A DNA stretch of 56,723 nucleotides from NCBI GenBank assembly GCA_035470785.1, contig DATIQN010000040.1:1-56723 (forward strand). Direction: 5' to 3'. This document shows positions 28,971 to 40,281 of the stretch, piece by piece (position 1 is the first letter of the stretch; each line of letters starts with the position of its first letter). The position numbers and the translations under genes are program-made. A model generated the notes under the pieces. It had not been told where the DNA came from, ran no database searches, and saw only the letters and a program-made list of their open reading frames with translations. The stretch comes from Croceibacterium_B sp035470785. GTDB lineage: Bacteria; Pseudomonadota; Alphaproteobacteria; Sphingomonadales; Sphingomonadaceae.

Positions 28971-30014
28971 ATGCTGCGTCACTTCCGCGGATCGATCCTG
29001 TTCGCCCTCGCCGCCTTCGCTCTGGCCGGGTGGTACGGCTGGTCGCAGACGCATTCCGTCGAAGGTCTCGCCGAGGCGCTGTGGATCGTCCTCGTGTTGT
29101 CGGTACTCGAGGTCTCGCTGAGCTTCGACAACGCGGTGGTCAACGCCACCGTGCTGAAGGAAATGGACCCGGTCTGGCAGAAGCGCTTCCTGACCTGGGG
29201 CATGGTGATCGCGGTATGGGGCATGTACGTGCTGTTCCCGCTGGTGATCGTCGCGGTCGCCGCCGGGATCGGTCCGGTCGAGGCGGCGCGTCTCTCGTTC
29301 GACGAGCCGGCGCGCTACGAGGCAATCGTCTCCTCGGCGCATGGCAGCATCGCCGGATTCGGCGGCGCCTTTCTCGGAATGGTCGGCCTCAAGTTCTTCT
29401 TCAACGAGGAGAAAGACGTGCACTGGGTGCGCACGGTCGAGCGGTTCCTGTCGAGCGCCTCGACCGTTCCGGCGGCAGAAATCGGCGTGCTGCTTGTGGC
29501 CCTGTGGGTCGTCTCGACGCAGCTTCCGGCGCCTGAAAACCACACGTTCCTGATCGCCGGGATCCTCGGCATCGTTACCTTCATTGCGATCGACGGGCTC
29601 GGCACGCTGATGAAGAAGCGCGAGGACCGGCTGCGCAACGCCGGGGCGCTGGTCAACGCCGGGCTCGGCGGGTTCCTCTATCTCAATGTGCTCGACGCTT
29701 CGTTCAGCTTCGACGCGGTGATCGGCGCTTTCGCGCTGTCGAACAACATGGTCATCATCGCGCTCGGGCTGTCGATCGGGGCGATGTTCGTGCGCTCGAT
29801 GACGGTGATGCTGGTGCGCAAGGGCACGCTGACCGAATACCGCTACCTCGAGCACGGCGCGTTCTGGGCGATCCTGGCGCTGGCGGTGATCATGCTGCTG
29901 TCCGCCGAGGTCGAGATACCCGAGACAGTTACCGGGCTGATCGGGGCGATCCTGATCGGCTTTTCGCTGCTGTGGTCCGTCCGCCACAACCGGCGCGAAG
30001 CTAGGTCCGGCTGA
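28971..30014 (+). CDS. TerC/DUF475-family integral membrane protein
   Basis: 347 residues with about nine hydrophobic segments. It matches the DUF475 branch of the TerC superfamily: paired repeats VLSVLEVSLSFDNAVVNA and VLDASFSFDAVIGAFALSN carry the conserved acidic residue plus SFD(N/A) signature in two membrane helices. TerC relatives are linked to tellurite resistance and to manganese export (YkoY/Alx type), so metal-ion efflux is a reasonable but unproven role. Its 3' end overlaps the converging transporter gene by 14 bases. Confidence 0.88.
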   Translation: MLRHFRGSILFALAAFALAGWYGWSQTHSVEGLAEALWIVLVLSVLEVSLSFDNAVVNATVLKEMDPVWQKRFLTWGMVIAVWGMYVLFPLVIVAVAAGIGPVEAARLSFDEPARYEAIVSSAHGSIAGFGGAFLGMVGLKFFFNEEKDVHWVRTVERFLSSASTVPAAEIGVLLVALWVVSTQLPAPENHTFLIAGILGIVTFIAIDGLGTLMKKREDRLRNAGALVNAGLGGFLYLNVLDASFSFDAVIGAFALSNNMVIIALGLSIGAMFVRSMTVMLVRKGTLTEYRYLEHGAFWAILALAVIMLLSAEVEIPETVTGLIGAILIGFSLLWSVRHNRREARSG

Positions 30015-30951
30015 GGCGGGTCGCGAGCGGAGCCGACAGGACAAGCTGCAGCAAGTGGTAGACCAGCACCGGCAGCAGCACGAGGCCGGCGGTGGCGGGT
30101 CCGAACAGCACGCTCGCCAGCGGGGCGCCCATCGCGATGCTCTTCTGCGCCCCCGAATACATTAGGGCGATGCGGTCGCCGCGCTCGAGCCGGGCGAGAC
30201 CGCCGGTGAGCCAGGCGCCGCCGAAGCCGAATGCCAGGAACGCGACGACGCCACCGATCAGCACCACCCACTCGCCGAGCCCCACCTTGGTCCACAGGCC
30301 CTCCTCGACCGCGCCCGAGAAGGCGACGTAGACCGCGATAGCGATCGAGGTCCGGTCCATCCAGGTGGCGAGCGTCCGGTGCTCGCGCACGAGGTGCCCG
30401 CAGCGGTTCTGCGCCGCCTGGCCGAGCAGGAACGGCAACAACAGGATCGTCGCGACCTTCTCCAGCCCGCCAAGGTCGTACGCCGCCGCGTGGCTCCCAG
30501 CCATCAGCGAGAATAGCGGTGCAGTGACAATCACGCCGAGAATGTTGAGCAGTGCCGCCGCGACCACCGAGTGCGCGACATTGCCGCCGGCGAGCGAGCA
30601 GTACGCGGTCGCCGACTGCACGGTCGAAGGCAACGTGCCGAGATAGAGGAAGCCGAGCGCCACCAATGGCGGCAGCCACGGCCCCACGACCAGCGACAAG
30701 CCCCAGCCGGCCAGTGCCATAGCGCCGAAGCACCAGGCAACCAGCGGCAGCAAGAAGCGCACATTGCCGATCCCGCGGATCACCTCGGCGCGCGGCAGCC
30801 GCAGCCCGTTGAGCAGGAACAGTAAGAACACCGCCCCATTCGAGACCCCCTGCGCCACGCCGCGCCACTTCTCGGTAACCGGCACGACCGAGGCGAGCAC
30901 GATCGCCACCAGCAAAAGCCGCACGAGCGGGTCGATTCGTCGAAGCGGCAT
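30001..30951 (-). CDS. Bile acid:sodium symporter family (SBF/PSE) transporter
   Basis: 316 residues and about ten hydrophobic segments, the bacterial SBF-like family (Pfam SBF_like). Landmarks are GTLPSTVQSATAYCSLAGGN and YSGAQKSIAMGAPLASVLF, the two crossing-helix segments that carry the sodium-site residues in this fold. It is an inner-membrane protein; in bacteria the substrates are varied organic anions and rarely bile acids. The start at 30951 gives a short cytoplasmic N-terminus (MPLRRIDPLVRL). It lies 40 bases downstream of the TPR gene on the same strand and could be the last gene of that transcript. Confidence 0.87.
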   Translation of the reverse strand: MPLRRIDPLVRLLLVAIVLASVVPVTEKWRGVAQGVSNGAVFLLFLLNGLRLPRAEVIRGIGNVRFLLPLVAWCFGAMALAGWGLSLVVGPWLPPLVALGFLYLGTLPSTVQSATAYCSLAGGNVAHSVVAAALLNILGVIVTAPLFSLMAGSHAAAYDLGGLEKVATILLLPFLLGQAAQNRCGHLVREHRTLATWMDRTSIAIAVYVAFSGAVEEGLWTKVGLGEWVVLIGGVVAFLAFGFGGAWLTGGLARLERGDRIALMYSGAQKSIAMGAPLASVLFGPATAGLVLLPVLVYHLLQLVLSAPLATRLSRT

Positions 30952-30991
30952 CGCCTGCCGAGGTGCCCGCGGCGGCGGCGGCTGTCCAGCG

Positions 30992-32777
30992 TCAGCGCAG
31001 CGCGAGGACCGGCTCGTCCCCGAGCGCCCTCGCCTTGGCCAGCAGGACTTCGGCGCCGCCGGCACGCTTGTCCGCCGCCGAAAGCACGGCGGCGAGCACC
31101 CGCGTCGTGCGCGGACTGGCGCGCTGCAATGCGTACGCAAACCGGGCGTTGCCCAGGGCTCGCTCGCCGTCGCCGAGGTGCATCTGCGCTTCGGCGAGAT
31201 CGGCGATCAGCCGCGGATCGTTCGCGCCGCCGGGCAGCTGCGCCGCATGACCAAGCAGCAACGCTGCGCGAGTCCAGTCGCCGCGTGCCGCAGCGGCACG
31301 CCCGACCAGCGCGGCCAGGCCGCACTCTTGCGGGTGCTGCGACAAGTAGGCGTTGAGCTCCGCCTCGGCGAGGTCTTCGTGGCCAAGCCGCGTCTCGGCC
31401 GCCGCGATGCGTTCGGCCACGGTCGGCGTCCAGCGCACTTCGGCGGCCGAGCGATACAGAACAAGGGCTTGCGCCGCGTCGCCGCTCAGCAAGGCGGCGT
31501 CGCCGGAGAGTACCTGGAAATCGGACGAATTCGGGTAACGATGGCGCAATTTCGGGATGTAGGCGGCGGCTTCCGCGGTTCGCCCCCGCGACAACAATTG
31601 GCGCAGCATCGGCACCACGACATCGTCGCCCGTCGGATCGCTGTCGCCAGAGCGGTAGATCGCCAGTTCGCCGTCGGCCGACGGCGCAAGCGGGCCGAGC
31701 GGCGGATCGGCGGCGCGCGCGGCGCGGTCGAGCAACGGGGCGGCAAGATCGCGCCGATCGATCTGCTCGTAAGCGCGCCCAACCAGCGTCAGCATATAAG
31801 GCGACGCATCGGGTTGCGCGGCCGCGTTGGCAAAGCGGGCGACGACTTCGTTCGCGTCGCCATCCGCTAGCAGCGCCCGGCCGAGCATCCGCGCGGCGAT
31901 GTCGTTGTCCGACTGCAGGCTCACCAGCTTGGCGAAGTTGTCGACCGCCAGCTCGGTGCTTCCCGCGCGGTATTCGAGCACGCCGGCGAGCACCATCCCG
32001 GCCGGAGTGTCGTCGTAGGCGCCCTTGGTGCTCCACAGCAGCCGGCGCGCGAGATCATCCTGCCCCGCCCGCGCCGCCAAGACGGCCTGGAGGAAATAGG
32101 CCTTGGGATCGGTCCGGTCGATCTGGACCATGGCCCGCGCGACCGTGAGCATGTCGCGATAGCGACCGAGATCGCCCAGCGTGGCGGCGTATTCGCCCAG
32201 CACCTCGAGGTTCGTGGGCGCAACTTGCACGGCGCGCTCAAACCACGGCAGCGATGCCGCAAGGCCGCGTGAATCGCGCACGAGCTCGGCCTGGAACTGG
32301 AGAGCTTTGGGTTCGTCGGGGTCAACCGCCAGCGCGTTGCTAACGGCATTAGCCGCGAGATGCTGCTCGCCGGCCTGGTAGCGCAAGCGCCCGATGTCGA
32401 CCCACAGCCGCGCTTTCGGTTTGCCGACCTGAAGCGCGCGGTCGAAAGCTTTGGCCGCGGGACCGAAATGACCCGCCGCCAGCTCGAGACGGCCGAGCGC
32501 ATGGAAGCCGCGCTGGGCGCTGGCGGCATCGAACGCTGCGGGCGCAAGCCATTGGCGCGCTTCGTCCCGGTCACCCTGCAACAACGCGGCTTCGCCGAGA
32601 TAGGCATCGACCGCGCTGTGCGGGCGACCTAGGGTAAGTGCGCGCTGCGCGGCGACTTCGGCCGACACGCCGTCACCCCGCTCGATCGCTGCCGCAGCAT
32701 CGGCCAAGGGATCGTCACGGCTCCCCGCCAGCGCCGGCAGCGCCAGCAAGGCCAGCAGAACCGCGAATGTGGCGCTG

Positions 32778-32794
<17 letters not shown>
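30992..32794 (-). CDS. Exported tetratricopeptide-repeat protein, PrsT-like
   Basis: 600 residues. A signal peptide (MICKPSSATFAVLLALLALP, then ALA) is followed by tandem TPR helices throughout, for example ARLWVDIGRLRYQAGEQ, LEVLGEYAATLGDLGRY and QAVLAARAGQDDLARRL. It is probably a periplasmic scaffold. Position directly after prsK-prsR with a 17-base overlap is where PEP-CTERM systems carry the TPR protein PrsT; this one is shorter than the usual PrsT of about 900 residues, so it may be a reduced or different TPR partner. A role in exopolysaccharide export or assembly is inferred from context. Confidence 0.82.
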
Positions 32795-34153
<1,359 letters not shown>

Positions 34154-34157
<4 letters not shown>

Positions 34158-36247
34158 GCCGCCTTTTCCTTTGTCTCTCGCATGGTTCGGATCAATTCGG
34201 CCGCCTCGGCCAAAGGCAGACGCACGGTAAAGCGGCTTCCCAGTCCTTCGCGGCTTTCGACATCGAGCCGCCCGCCCATCGCCCGGACAACCTCGCGAGC
34301 CTCGTAAGCGCCGATGCCGAACCCGCCTGGCTTCGACGAATGGAACGGCTTGAAGAGACGCGAGCGAACAAATTCCGGCGACATGCCCGATCCGAAATCG
34401 GCTACCTCGATCGCGACTTCGTTGCCCTCGCGCCGCGCCTGTAAGACCACGGGGCTTTCCTCGCCGCTCGCCTCGACGGCGTTTTGCACAAGATGCACCA
34501 GCGCTTGCTCCAGCGCTTCCGCCTGAGCCTCGACGGAGCAATCCGTTGCATCGACCAGGCTGATCCGGTGTTGCGCCCGGTAGCGCTCGACGATTCTTTG
34601 CAACATCGGCGCGACCGCAACCGGATGCACCGCGTCATGCCCTTGCGCGCCATAGCGGCTAAGCCGGGCGAGCAGGGCGTTGAGCTTGTCGCTGCTGTTC
34701 CGCAACGTGACCAGCATGTCGGCGCGGAACGCCGGGTTGTCGGCGTGCTTTTCGGCATTGCGTGCGAGCAAGGCGAGCTGGCTGGCGAGGTTCTTGATGT
34801 CGTGCATCACAAAAGCGATGCGGCGATTGAACTCGTCGAACCGCTGGGCTTCGCCGAGCGCGTCCTGGCTGGCGTGCTCGGCGAGATAGCTCGCCAGTTG
34901 CCGGCCGACCACGCGCAGGAGATCGAAGTCCTCCCAGTCGAGCTTGCGCACGTGCGGCGGTCGCGCCAGCACGACCACGCCGAGCAGCCGCTCGTAATGC
35001 AGTAGCGGCACGATCGCCCAGGCGTCGGACACGGCGGCCATCCATTCGGGGACGGCCGCCTGCGGCACGCCCTCGCACATCGCGCCGCGCCACTGGTCGA
35101 GATCGAGAATGAAATCGGCCTCGGCGAAGAATCGCGTGCCGACCTCGTCGAGCGCCTGCGCGGGAACGTGCGGATCGGGCCACTGCCAGCGCGCTTCGAG
35201 CGTGAGGCCGCGGTCCTCTGCCGGGGTGAGCAGCAGTCCGCCGGGGCTGTCGGTGACGTCGGCGACCGCTTGAACCACGCGTTCGGGCAGCGGCAGCGCG
35301 CCTGGCCCGGCTCGGCCCATCGTCCGGGTGAAGCGCAGCCATTCCTCGCGGTAATCATAGCGATGCTGGAACAAGTGCTTGATCGCAGTGACACGCAGCC
35401 AGCCGCGCATCTTGCGCGACGGCAGCACCACCAAAGCCAGCGCGCTGGCGATGGCGAGGAAGGCAATCTGCGCCAGACGGACGAAGTCTCCGCCGATCGC
35501 CGCCAGCCCGCGCAAGGCCACGACCATCACCAGGAAATACGTACCGATCAGGAGCAAAGAGAATGAGCGGAACGCGAACGAACGCGAGGGGCGAAACGTC
35601 TGCTGCCCATCTTCCGCTACGGCGCCGATGGCCAGCAGGGTGACCATGGCGAGTGGGACGCACCCGCGCAGCACGTCGAGCGCAACGGGCACACCGTTGC
35701 TGAGGTAGGCCACCGTGTCGTAATTGAGATCGAAGACCCACAGCACGGCAAGCGCCGCCGCGGGCCAGCGCAAGTTCGCCCGGTTGGGCGAAGACGCGCC
35801 GACGTAGAGATTGTGCACCAGAACCAGCGCCCCGGCGCAGATAAGTAGGCGGAAGGGGATGATCACGCGCTGCAACGGATCGACCCCCGCCGCCCGGTTC
35901 AGAACTGCCACCGCCACGAGCAGCGCGATTTGCAACAGCTCGACAAACGCGAGCGCGGCAACGACCGGGCGTATCGGCGCCAGGCTGGCGTGACGCCCGT
36001 CCTGCACGAACAGACGATAAAGCGCCCACAGCCACGCGAGGCTGGTCGCGCTGAACAACAGTTGCTGGTCGATGCCGGCAGCGCCGTTGGCCAGAACCGA
36101 GACTGCCCAGAGCGCGGAGAGCGACAGCGCCGCTGCGGCGGCAACCGAAGCGCCACCAAACCGCGCCCGGTGCGTCACCAGCCAGCCGGCGAGGATTATC
36201 GAACTGATTGCCGACAGGAAATAGCCGGAGAGCATTACCCCGCTCAT
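34154..36247 (-). CDS. prsK: PEP-CTERM system membrane histidine kinase PrsK
   Basis: 697 residues, the normal PrsK length. About eight to nine N-terminal membrane segments (roughly residues 1-290) are followed by a GAF-like domain (about 310-470), a DHp region with the phospho-acceptor His in FVMHDIKNLASQLALL, and a C-terminal ATPase domain (VQNAVEAS, VADFGSGMSPEF, GFGIGAYEAREVVRAMGG). It phosphorylates PrsR. The ATG overlaps the stop of the sugar-transferase gene by ATGA, so the four genes are one translationally coupled operon. The stimulus is unknown. Confidence 0.93.
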
Positions 36248-37629
36248 CGCGCGCCCTCCGGCCAAAGGACCACCCGGAGCGTTTGCAGCAGGATCAGTAA
36301 GTCGAGGAAGGGCGTATAATTCTTGGCGTAGTACAGATCGTACTCAAGCTTTGCCCGCGCGTCTTCGACCGAAGCGCCATAGGGGTAATTGACCTGCGCC
36401 CAGCCGGTGATCCCCGGCTTGACCATGTGCCGCTCGGCATAGAATGGCAGCTTGTCCTCCAGGTCATCGACAAAGGCCGGAACTTCGGGCCGCGGACCGA
36501 CGAAGCTCATCCGCCCGCACAGAACGCTCCACGCTTGCGGCAACTCGTCGATCCGCAAGGTGCGGATGAACTTGCCGATTCGAGTAACGCGCGGATCGTT
36601 CTTTTCGGCCCACTTCGCTCCGCCTTTCTCGGCATCGATGCACATCGAGCGCAGCTTGATGACCTCGAACGGCTCGCCGTAGAGACCGATGCGGCGTTGG
36701 CGGAAGAATGCCGGACCATGGCCGTCGAGCTTCACGATGAGCGCAAAGAGCGCGATCACTGGGAAGGTCAGCAACAGCACCACGCCGCTGACAACCAAAT
36801 CGAACGCACGCTTGGCAGCACTCGACAGCATCCGTCCCGACGAGAATCCATCGGAGAAGATCAGCCAGCTCGGATTGAGCGTATCGAGGTCGACGCGGCC
36901 GGTCTCGCGCTCGATGAAGCTCGAAAAGTCGTTGACGTGAACCCCGGCGGTCTTGAGCCGCAACAGGTCCTTCAACGGCAGCGCATTGCGCCTTTCCTCC
37001 AGCGCCAGCACGACTTCGCTAGCGCCAAGATTCTGCACGTGGTGCGACAAGTCGGCGATCGCGCTACGCGGGATCGCCTGTTCGACCGTGCAATGCCCCG
37101 GGCCCATCGCGATGTATCCTACAACCGAAAACCCGCTCTCCGGCCGCTCTGCCAGCTTGCGGATACGCCACGCTCGCGCGCCGGCTCCAAGCACCAGCAC
37201 ACGCCGGCGAAACGTCGCGGTGCCAAGAACGCGGCCAACAATAATCCGGTTCAGCATCAGCAGAGCGATCGCGAAGAGCATCGCGTAGAAGAGCGTCGAG
37301 CGCCAGAAGGTGTGGCCGCGCAGCACGAAAGCGATGAAGGCGAACATCAGCACCGCCAGGCTGACCCCGACAAGCAGGCGCGCGCCGGCAAAGCGCATCG
37401 AGCGCAAGGCATCTGTGCCGAACACCCCGACCGCGATCAGTGCTCCCTGGGTGACCGCGGCGAACGCCAGGAGGAGCGGCAGGCGCGCGACCAGCGACCC
37501 TGGCACCATTCCGATCTGCGATGCGCGCAAGTGCCACGCCAGATCTCCGGCCGCGAGCAGCAGCGCGAAATCGATCAGGCCCAGCAGCAACACCGCGTGC
37601 GGGATGTAATGCTTGAAGAGGCGGACCAT
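36244..37629 (-). CDS. Exopolysaccharide polyprenyl-phosphate sugar transferase (TIGR03013/EpsB-like)
   Basis: 461 residues. Four N-terminal membrane helices (about 1-125), a soluble Rossmann-like region (RRVLVLGAGARAWRI) and a fifth membrane segment come before the catalytic sugar-transferase domain. Its signature segments are KRAFDLVVSGVVLLLTFPV, FFRQRRIGLYGEPFEVIKLR, MSFVGPRPEVPAF and HMVKPGITGWAQV. It starts exopolysaccharide repeat synthesis by loading a sugar phosphate on undecaprenyl phosphate. This subfamily is the one usually found beside prsK/prsR in exosortase systems. A GTG 9 bases upstream is an alternative start. Confidence 0.92.
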   Translation of the reverse strand: MVRLFKHYIPHAVLLLGLIDFALLLAAGDLAWHLRASQIGMVPGSLVARLPLLLAFAAVTQGALIAVGVFGTDALRSMRFAGARLLVGVSLAVLMFAFIAFVLRGHTFWRSTLFYAMLFAIALLMLNRIIVGRVLGTATFRRRVLVLGAGARAWRIRKLAERPESGFSVVGYIAMGPGHCTVEQAIPRSAIADLSHHVQNLGASEVVLALEERRNALPLKDLLRLKTAGVHVNDFSSFIERETGRVDLDTLNPSWLIFSDGFSSGRMLSSAAKRAFDLVVSGVVLLLTFPVIALFALIVKLDGHGPAFFRQRRIGLYGEPFEVIKLRSMCIDAEKGGAKWAEKNDPRVTRIGKFIRTLRIDELPQAWSVLCGRMSFVGPRPEVPAFVDDLEDKLPFYAERHMVKPGITGWAQVNYPYGASVEDARAKLEYDLYYAKNYTPFLDLLILLQTLRVVLWPEGAR

Positions 37630-37693
37630 CGCTCCCACCGGCTACGTCCGCGAGTCTTCGCGAACGCACCCGGATTAGGCCGAAGAGATGAAA

Positions 37694-37710
37694 TGTCGGT
37701 AAATTTTACA
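37694..37710. promoter_or_regulatory. AT-rich imperfect palindrome, candidate operator of the prs/EPS operon
   Basis: TGTCGGTAAATTTTACA lies 65-81 bases upstream of the sugar-transferase start. It contains GTAAA and TTTAC arms around a single T and is strikingly AT-rich for this DNA. Position and symmetry suggest a regulator site, possibly for PrsR. I could not see a clear -24/-12 sigma-54 promoter (GG and GC spaced by ten) nearby, so the role is inference only. Confidence 0.3.
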
Positions 37711-37750
37711 GCATGTACGCTAACCCGCGGAAACAGCGGGATTTTCGAAA

Positions 37751-38035
37751 TCAGTGAGTGGAGCCATCTGCCGCATCCTGCGCCGCGTTTCCGGCCTTCT
37801 GAGCAGCGTCTCCTACTTGGTTGGCCGCGTTGGCGATCGCGTTGTTCTTGTTTGCTTCCGACCCGCCCCAGTTGTTGAACGCCCAAACGCCGACAACCAG
37901 CGCCACGATAATGAGGAGGGCGATCAGGAACATGCCGCCGCCACCGCCCGAGCGTTCGCCGTCGGTGATAACCGTGGTGTGAGTATGAGTCTCGCCGGTC
38001 GGCGACTGGACTTCGGTGATGCGTTCTTCGGCCAT
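37751..38035 (-). CDS. Small single-span membrane protein
   Basis: 94 residues. A charged, Thr-rich N-terminus with ETHTHTT is followed by a five-glycine run, one membrane helix (MFLIALLIIVALVVGVWAF) and an Ala/Asn-rich C-terminal helix with repeats such as ANQVGDAAQKAGNAAQDAAD. AAGGGGAA precedes the ATG. The layout resembles small stress-related or apolipoprotein-like proteins of sphingomonads, with the amphipathic tail probably on the periplasmic side. The family is unknown. Confidence 0.75.
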   Translation of the reverse strand: MAEERITEVQSPTGETHTHTTVITDGERSGGGGGMFLIALLIIVALVVGVWAFNNWGGSEANKNNAIANAANQVGDAAQKAGNAAQDAADGSTH

Positions 38036-38180
38036 GATTACATTCCCCTTGTTTGAGATTGGCGGCGAAACGCGTCGCTCGGGCGGCGGGTTCCCCCAAG
38101 GATGGTAAACGGCGGGCCGAAACCCGGGCTCAACCAGGTCCGGCGGGCGCCCCTTAACGCGCGCGAATTACAACGCTGCC

Positions 38181-38554
38181 ATGCGCCGCACCGCCACCCC
38201 CGCCATTACCGCGCAGATGTACAGACACTTTGCCATCCTGACGGTGGCATGCACGGCGCTGGTCGCGGTCTTCGCCAACGGCGAGAAGCAACAGGCGGTG
38301 GCCGCCGAGGCAGCCGTCAGCCGACCACACGAAAGGCAACTTCAGTCGCACGCGAAATCGAAACCTACTCCGGCTCGGCGTTCGAGCGGCGCATCGGCCT
38401 CGGCGATTACCCGACGGTGCGGGATTCCTAAGACGGCGATGAGACCCCGAGCTTGCACGGCGCGGCTGCCGATCCGGCAGTACCGACGGCAGCGGAAATC
38501 GCGGCGGCTGCAGCCGCCTCGCGCCAGCGCAGCGGCGCGAGCGGGAGCGATTAG
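38181..38554 (+). pseudogene. Decayed small membrane-anchored protein gene with a frameshift and an internal stop
   Basis: Three segments show strong GC-ending codon use but are not in one open frame. The first (38181 to about 38320) encodes a membrane anchor, QMYRHFAILTVACTALVAVF, then NGEKQQAVAAEA. The second, in a different register (about 38335-38431), encodes VAREIETYSGSAFERRIGLG then DYPTVRDS before TAA at 38429-38431. The third continues in the same register after that stop with DGDETPSLHGAADPAVPTAA and ends at TAG 38552-38554. Joined, they would make a protein of about 120 residues. A -1 (or +2) shift lies between roughly 38311 and 38350. This is either a real pseudogene or consensus errors. 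No neighbour explains its role. Confidence 0.5.
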
Positions 38555-38595
38555 CGAGGTCTTTTCCCAGTTGGCATCTAGGACCCGCTTCTGCC

Positions 38596-39246
38596 ATGGA
38601 ATGCGGCATGGAGCCCCCCCCGTCCGCCGCCGATCTGGCAGTTGAAGTAGCCGCTTTGCGCGACCGGCTCGATGTACTCGAACAACGCGCGCAAGCCGCC
38701 GAGGACAACTTAGCAATCGCCAACCTGCAGCGCTCCTACGGCTACTACGTCGACAAGAGCCAGTGGGAGCACGTCGCCGATCTGTTTGCGCGTGACGCCG
38801 TGCTCGAAATCAACGGCCGCGGCCGCTTCATTGGCCATGAGCGGATTCGCGAATATATGCGCCATTTCGGCCCGCCCAAGCGCGGGCTGCTAATGAACCA
38901 TTTGCAGCTGCAGCCGGTGATCCATGTCGATGCCGACGGGTTGCACGCTAACGCCCGGGTTCGCGCGCTGATGATGGTCGGCCAGATGGACGATCACGCG
39001 ATGTGGGGTGAAGCGATCTACGAGAACTCATACGTCAAGGAAGGCGGCGTGTGGAAGATCGCCCGCCTCAAGGCCTGGCAGGTATTCTACACACCCTACG
39101 AGAAGGGCTGGGCTAGGGAAGTCAGCCCGCTGCTCAGCGAATTCGGTGATTTCCCGCCCGATGAGCCGATCGAGCCCTATCCGGTTTTTCCCGACTACTT
39201 CTGCCCGCCCTTCCACTACCGCAACCCGGTGAGCGGACGCGAGTAA
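38596..39246 (+). CDS. NTF2-like (SnoaL family) protein
   Basis: 216 residues. The first 50 residues are a coiled-coil helix (VEVAALRDRLDVLEQRAQAA), followed by a SnoaL_4-type domain: NLQRSYGYYVDKSQWEHVAD, then LFARDAVLEINGRGRFIGHE and LMNHLQLQPVIHVDADG. Proteins of this type are small alpha+beta barrels that include dehydratases and ring-hydroxylating dioxygenase beta-like enzymes in polyketide or aromatic metabolism; many are uncharacterised. No signal peptide. ATGs at 38596 and 38608 are both possible starts. Neighbours do not suggest a pathway. Confidence 0.82.
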   Translation: MECGMEPPPSAADLAVEVAALRDRLDVLEQRAQAAEDNLAIANLQRSYGYYVDKSQWEHVADLFARDAVLEINGRGRFIGHERIREYMRHFGPPKRGLLMNHLQLQPVIHVDADGLHANARVRALMMVGQMDDHAMWGEAIYENSYVKEGGVWKIARLKAWQVFYTPYEKGWAREVSPLLSEFGDFPPDEPIEPYPVFPDYFCPPFHYRNPVSGRE

Positions 39247-39272
39247 GGAATGGAACGCCACAGCCGGAAAGT

Positions 39273-39357
39273 TGGTGCCCCTGGCCCGACTCGAACGGGC
39301 ACTTCCGAAGAAACTCGATTTTGAGTCGAGCGCGTCTACCAATTCCACCACAGGGGC
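39273..39357 (-). tRNA. tRNA-Leu(CAA)
   Basis: An 85-base class II tRNA with encoded CCA. The acceptor pair GCCCCTG/CAGGGGC, T-arm GCCCG-TTCGAGT-CGGGC and a long variable arm (TTTCTTCGGAAGT) are all visible. The anticodon stem CTCGA/TCGAG holds loop CTCAAAA, giving anticodon CAA at 39321-39323, which decodes UUG. It lies between the NTF2-like gene and the SuhB-like gene. Confidence 0.95.
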
Positions 39358-39413
39358 TCTGTGCGCAGGCCGCTTAGCGAAGGCATGGCCCCTGCACAAC
39401 CGGTCGCGGCGAG

Positions 39414-40250
39414 CTAGGCCTTCAGAGACTCCACGATGATCTTGTGCAGCCGCGAATGGAGCGGGTCGTTTCCGGCGATCAGCTGCTTGTCGCAGATCGG
39501 CAACGAGCGCCCGCGGAAGTCGCTGACGAAGCCGCCGGCTTCGCGCACCAGCAGACACCCGGCCGCCGTGTCCCACGGCGAAAGATCGCTTTCCCAGAAA
39601 CCATCGTAACGTCCGGCAGCCACCCAGGCGAGATCGAGCGCGGCCGAGCCAAAACGCCGGATTCCCGCCACTTGCGGACCTAGCGCCGAGAGGATCTTGC
39701 TCCACTCGTCGAAATCGCCGTGACCGTGATAGGGAACGCCGGTGGCGATCAGCGCTTCGGCGAGCTGCCTTCGCCCGGACACTCGCAGCCGGGCGTCCTG
39801 CAACCAGGAACCGCGGTTCTTCTCGGCCCAGAAGGTCTGGTCGGTGATCGGCTGGTAGACGACCCCCGCAACGACTTCCCCCCAGCCCGATCCGTCAGAC
39901 CCCTTGCCGTCGAGCGCCGGCTCCTGCGCAGCAATCGAAATCGCGAAATGGGGTATGCCGTGAAGGAAGTTGCTGGTTCCGTCGAGCGGATCGATGATGA
40001 AGCGCGGCTTGTCCGGCTCGCCGGGAATCTCGCCGCCCTCCTCCATCAGGAAGCCCCAGTCGGGGCGCGCTGTGCGCAGTTCGTCCCACAGCGTCCGCTC
40101 AGCGGTCTGGTCGGCCTTGGAGACAAAGTCCGCCGGCCCCTTGCGGCTAACCTGCAAGTGCTCGACCTCGCCGAAGTCGCGCCGCAGGCGGCCTCCCGCC
40201 TTGCGCGCGGCGCGCTCCATCACGCGAATGAGACCGCTGATCACCGCCAT
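39414..40250 (-). CDS. Inositol monophosphatase family protein, SuhB-like
   Basis: 278 residues with the metal-dependent phosphatase motifs EEGGEIPG, DPLDGTSNFLHG (HFAISIA follows) and WDTAAGCLLVREAGG. FLHGIPHFAISIA is the form seen in SuhB/IMPase rather than HisN, so this is probably the general inositol-1-phosphatase paralogue, with the other copy at 8.3 kb serving histidine synthesis. The start at 40250 is chosen for family length; the frame is open upstream without a ribosome binding site. It lies 31 bases downstream of the small exported protein and may be cotranscribed with efp. Confidence 0.9.
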   Translation of the reverse strand: MAVISGLIRVMERAARKAGGRLRRDFGEVEHLQVSRKGPADFVSKADQTAERTLWDELRTARPDWGFLMEEGGEIPGEPDKPRFIIDPLDGTSNFLHGIPHFAISIAAQEPALDGKGSDGSGWGEVVAGVVYQPITDQTFWAEKNRGSWLQDARLRVSGRRQLAEALIATGVPYHGHGDFDEWSKILSALGPQVAGIRRFGSAALDLAWVAAGRYDGFWESDLSPWDTAAGCLLVREAGGFVSDFRGRSLPICDKQLIAGNDPLHSRLHKIIVESLKA

Positions 40251-40281
40251 TGAGAAGGGGTCCTGATCGTCCCGCGCCCGC

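Noticed and set aside
39028..39705. 225-codon leftward frame spanning the tRNA-Leu gene
   Set aside because: It crosses a complete tRNA and the ends of two well-supported genes in another frame.
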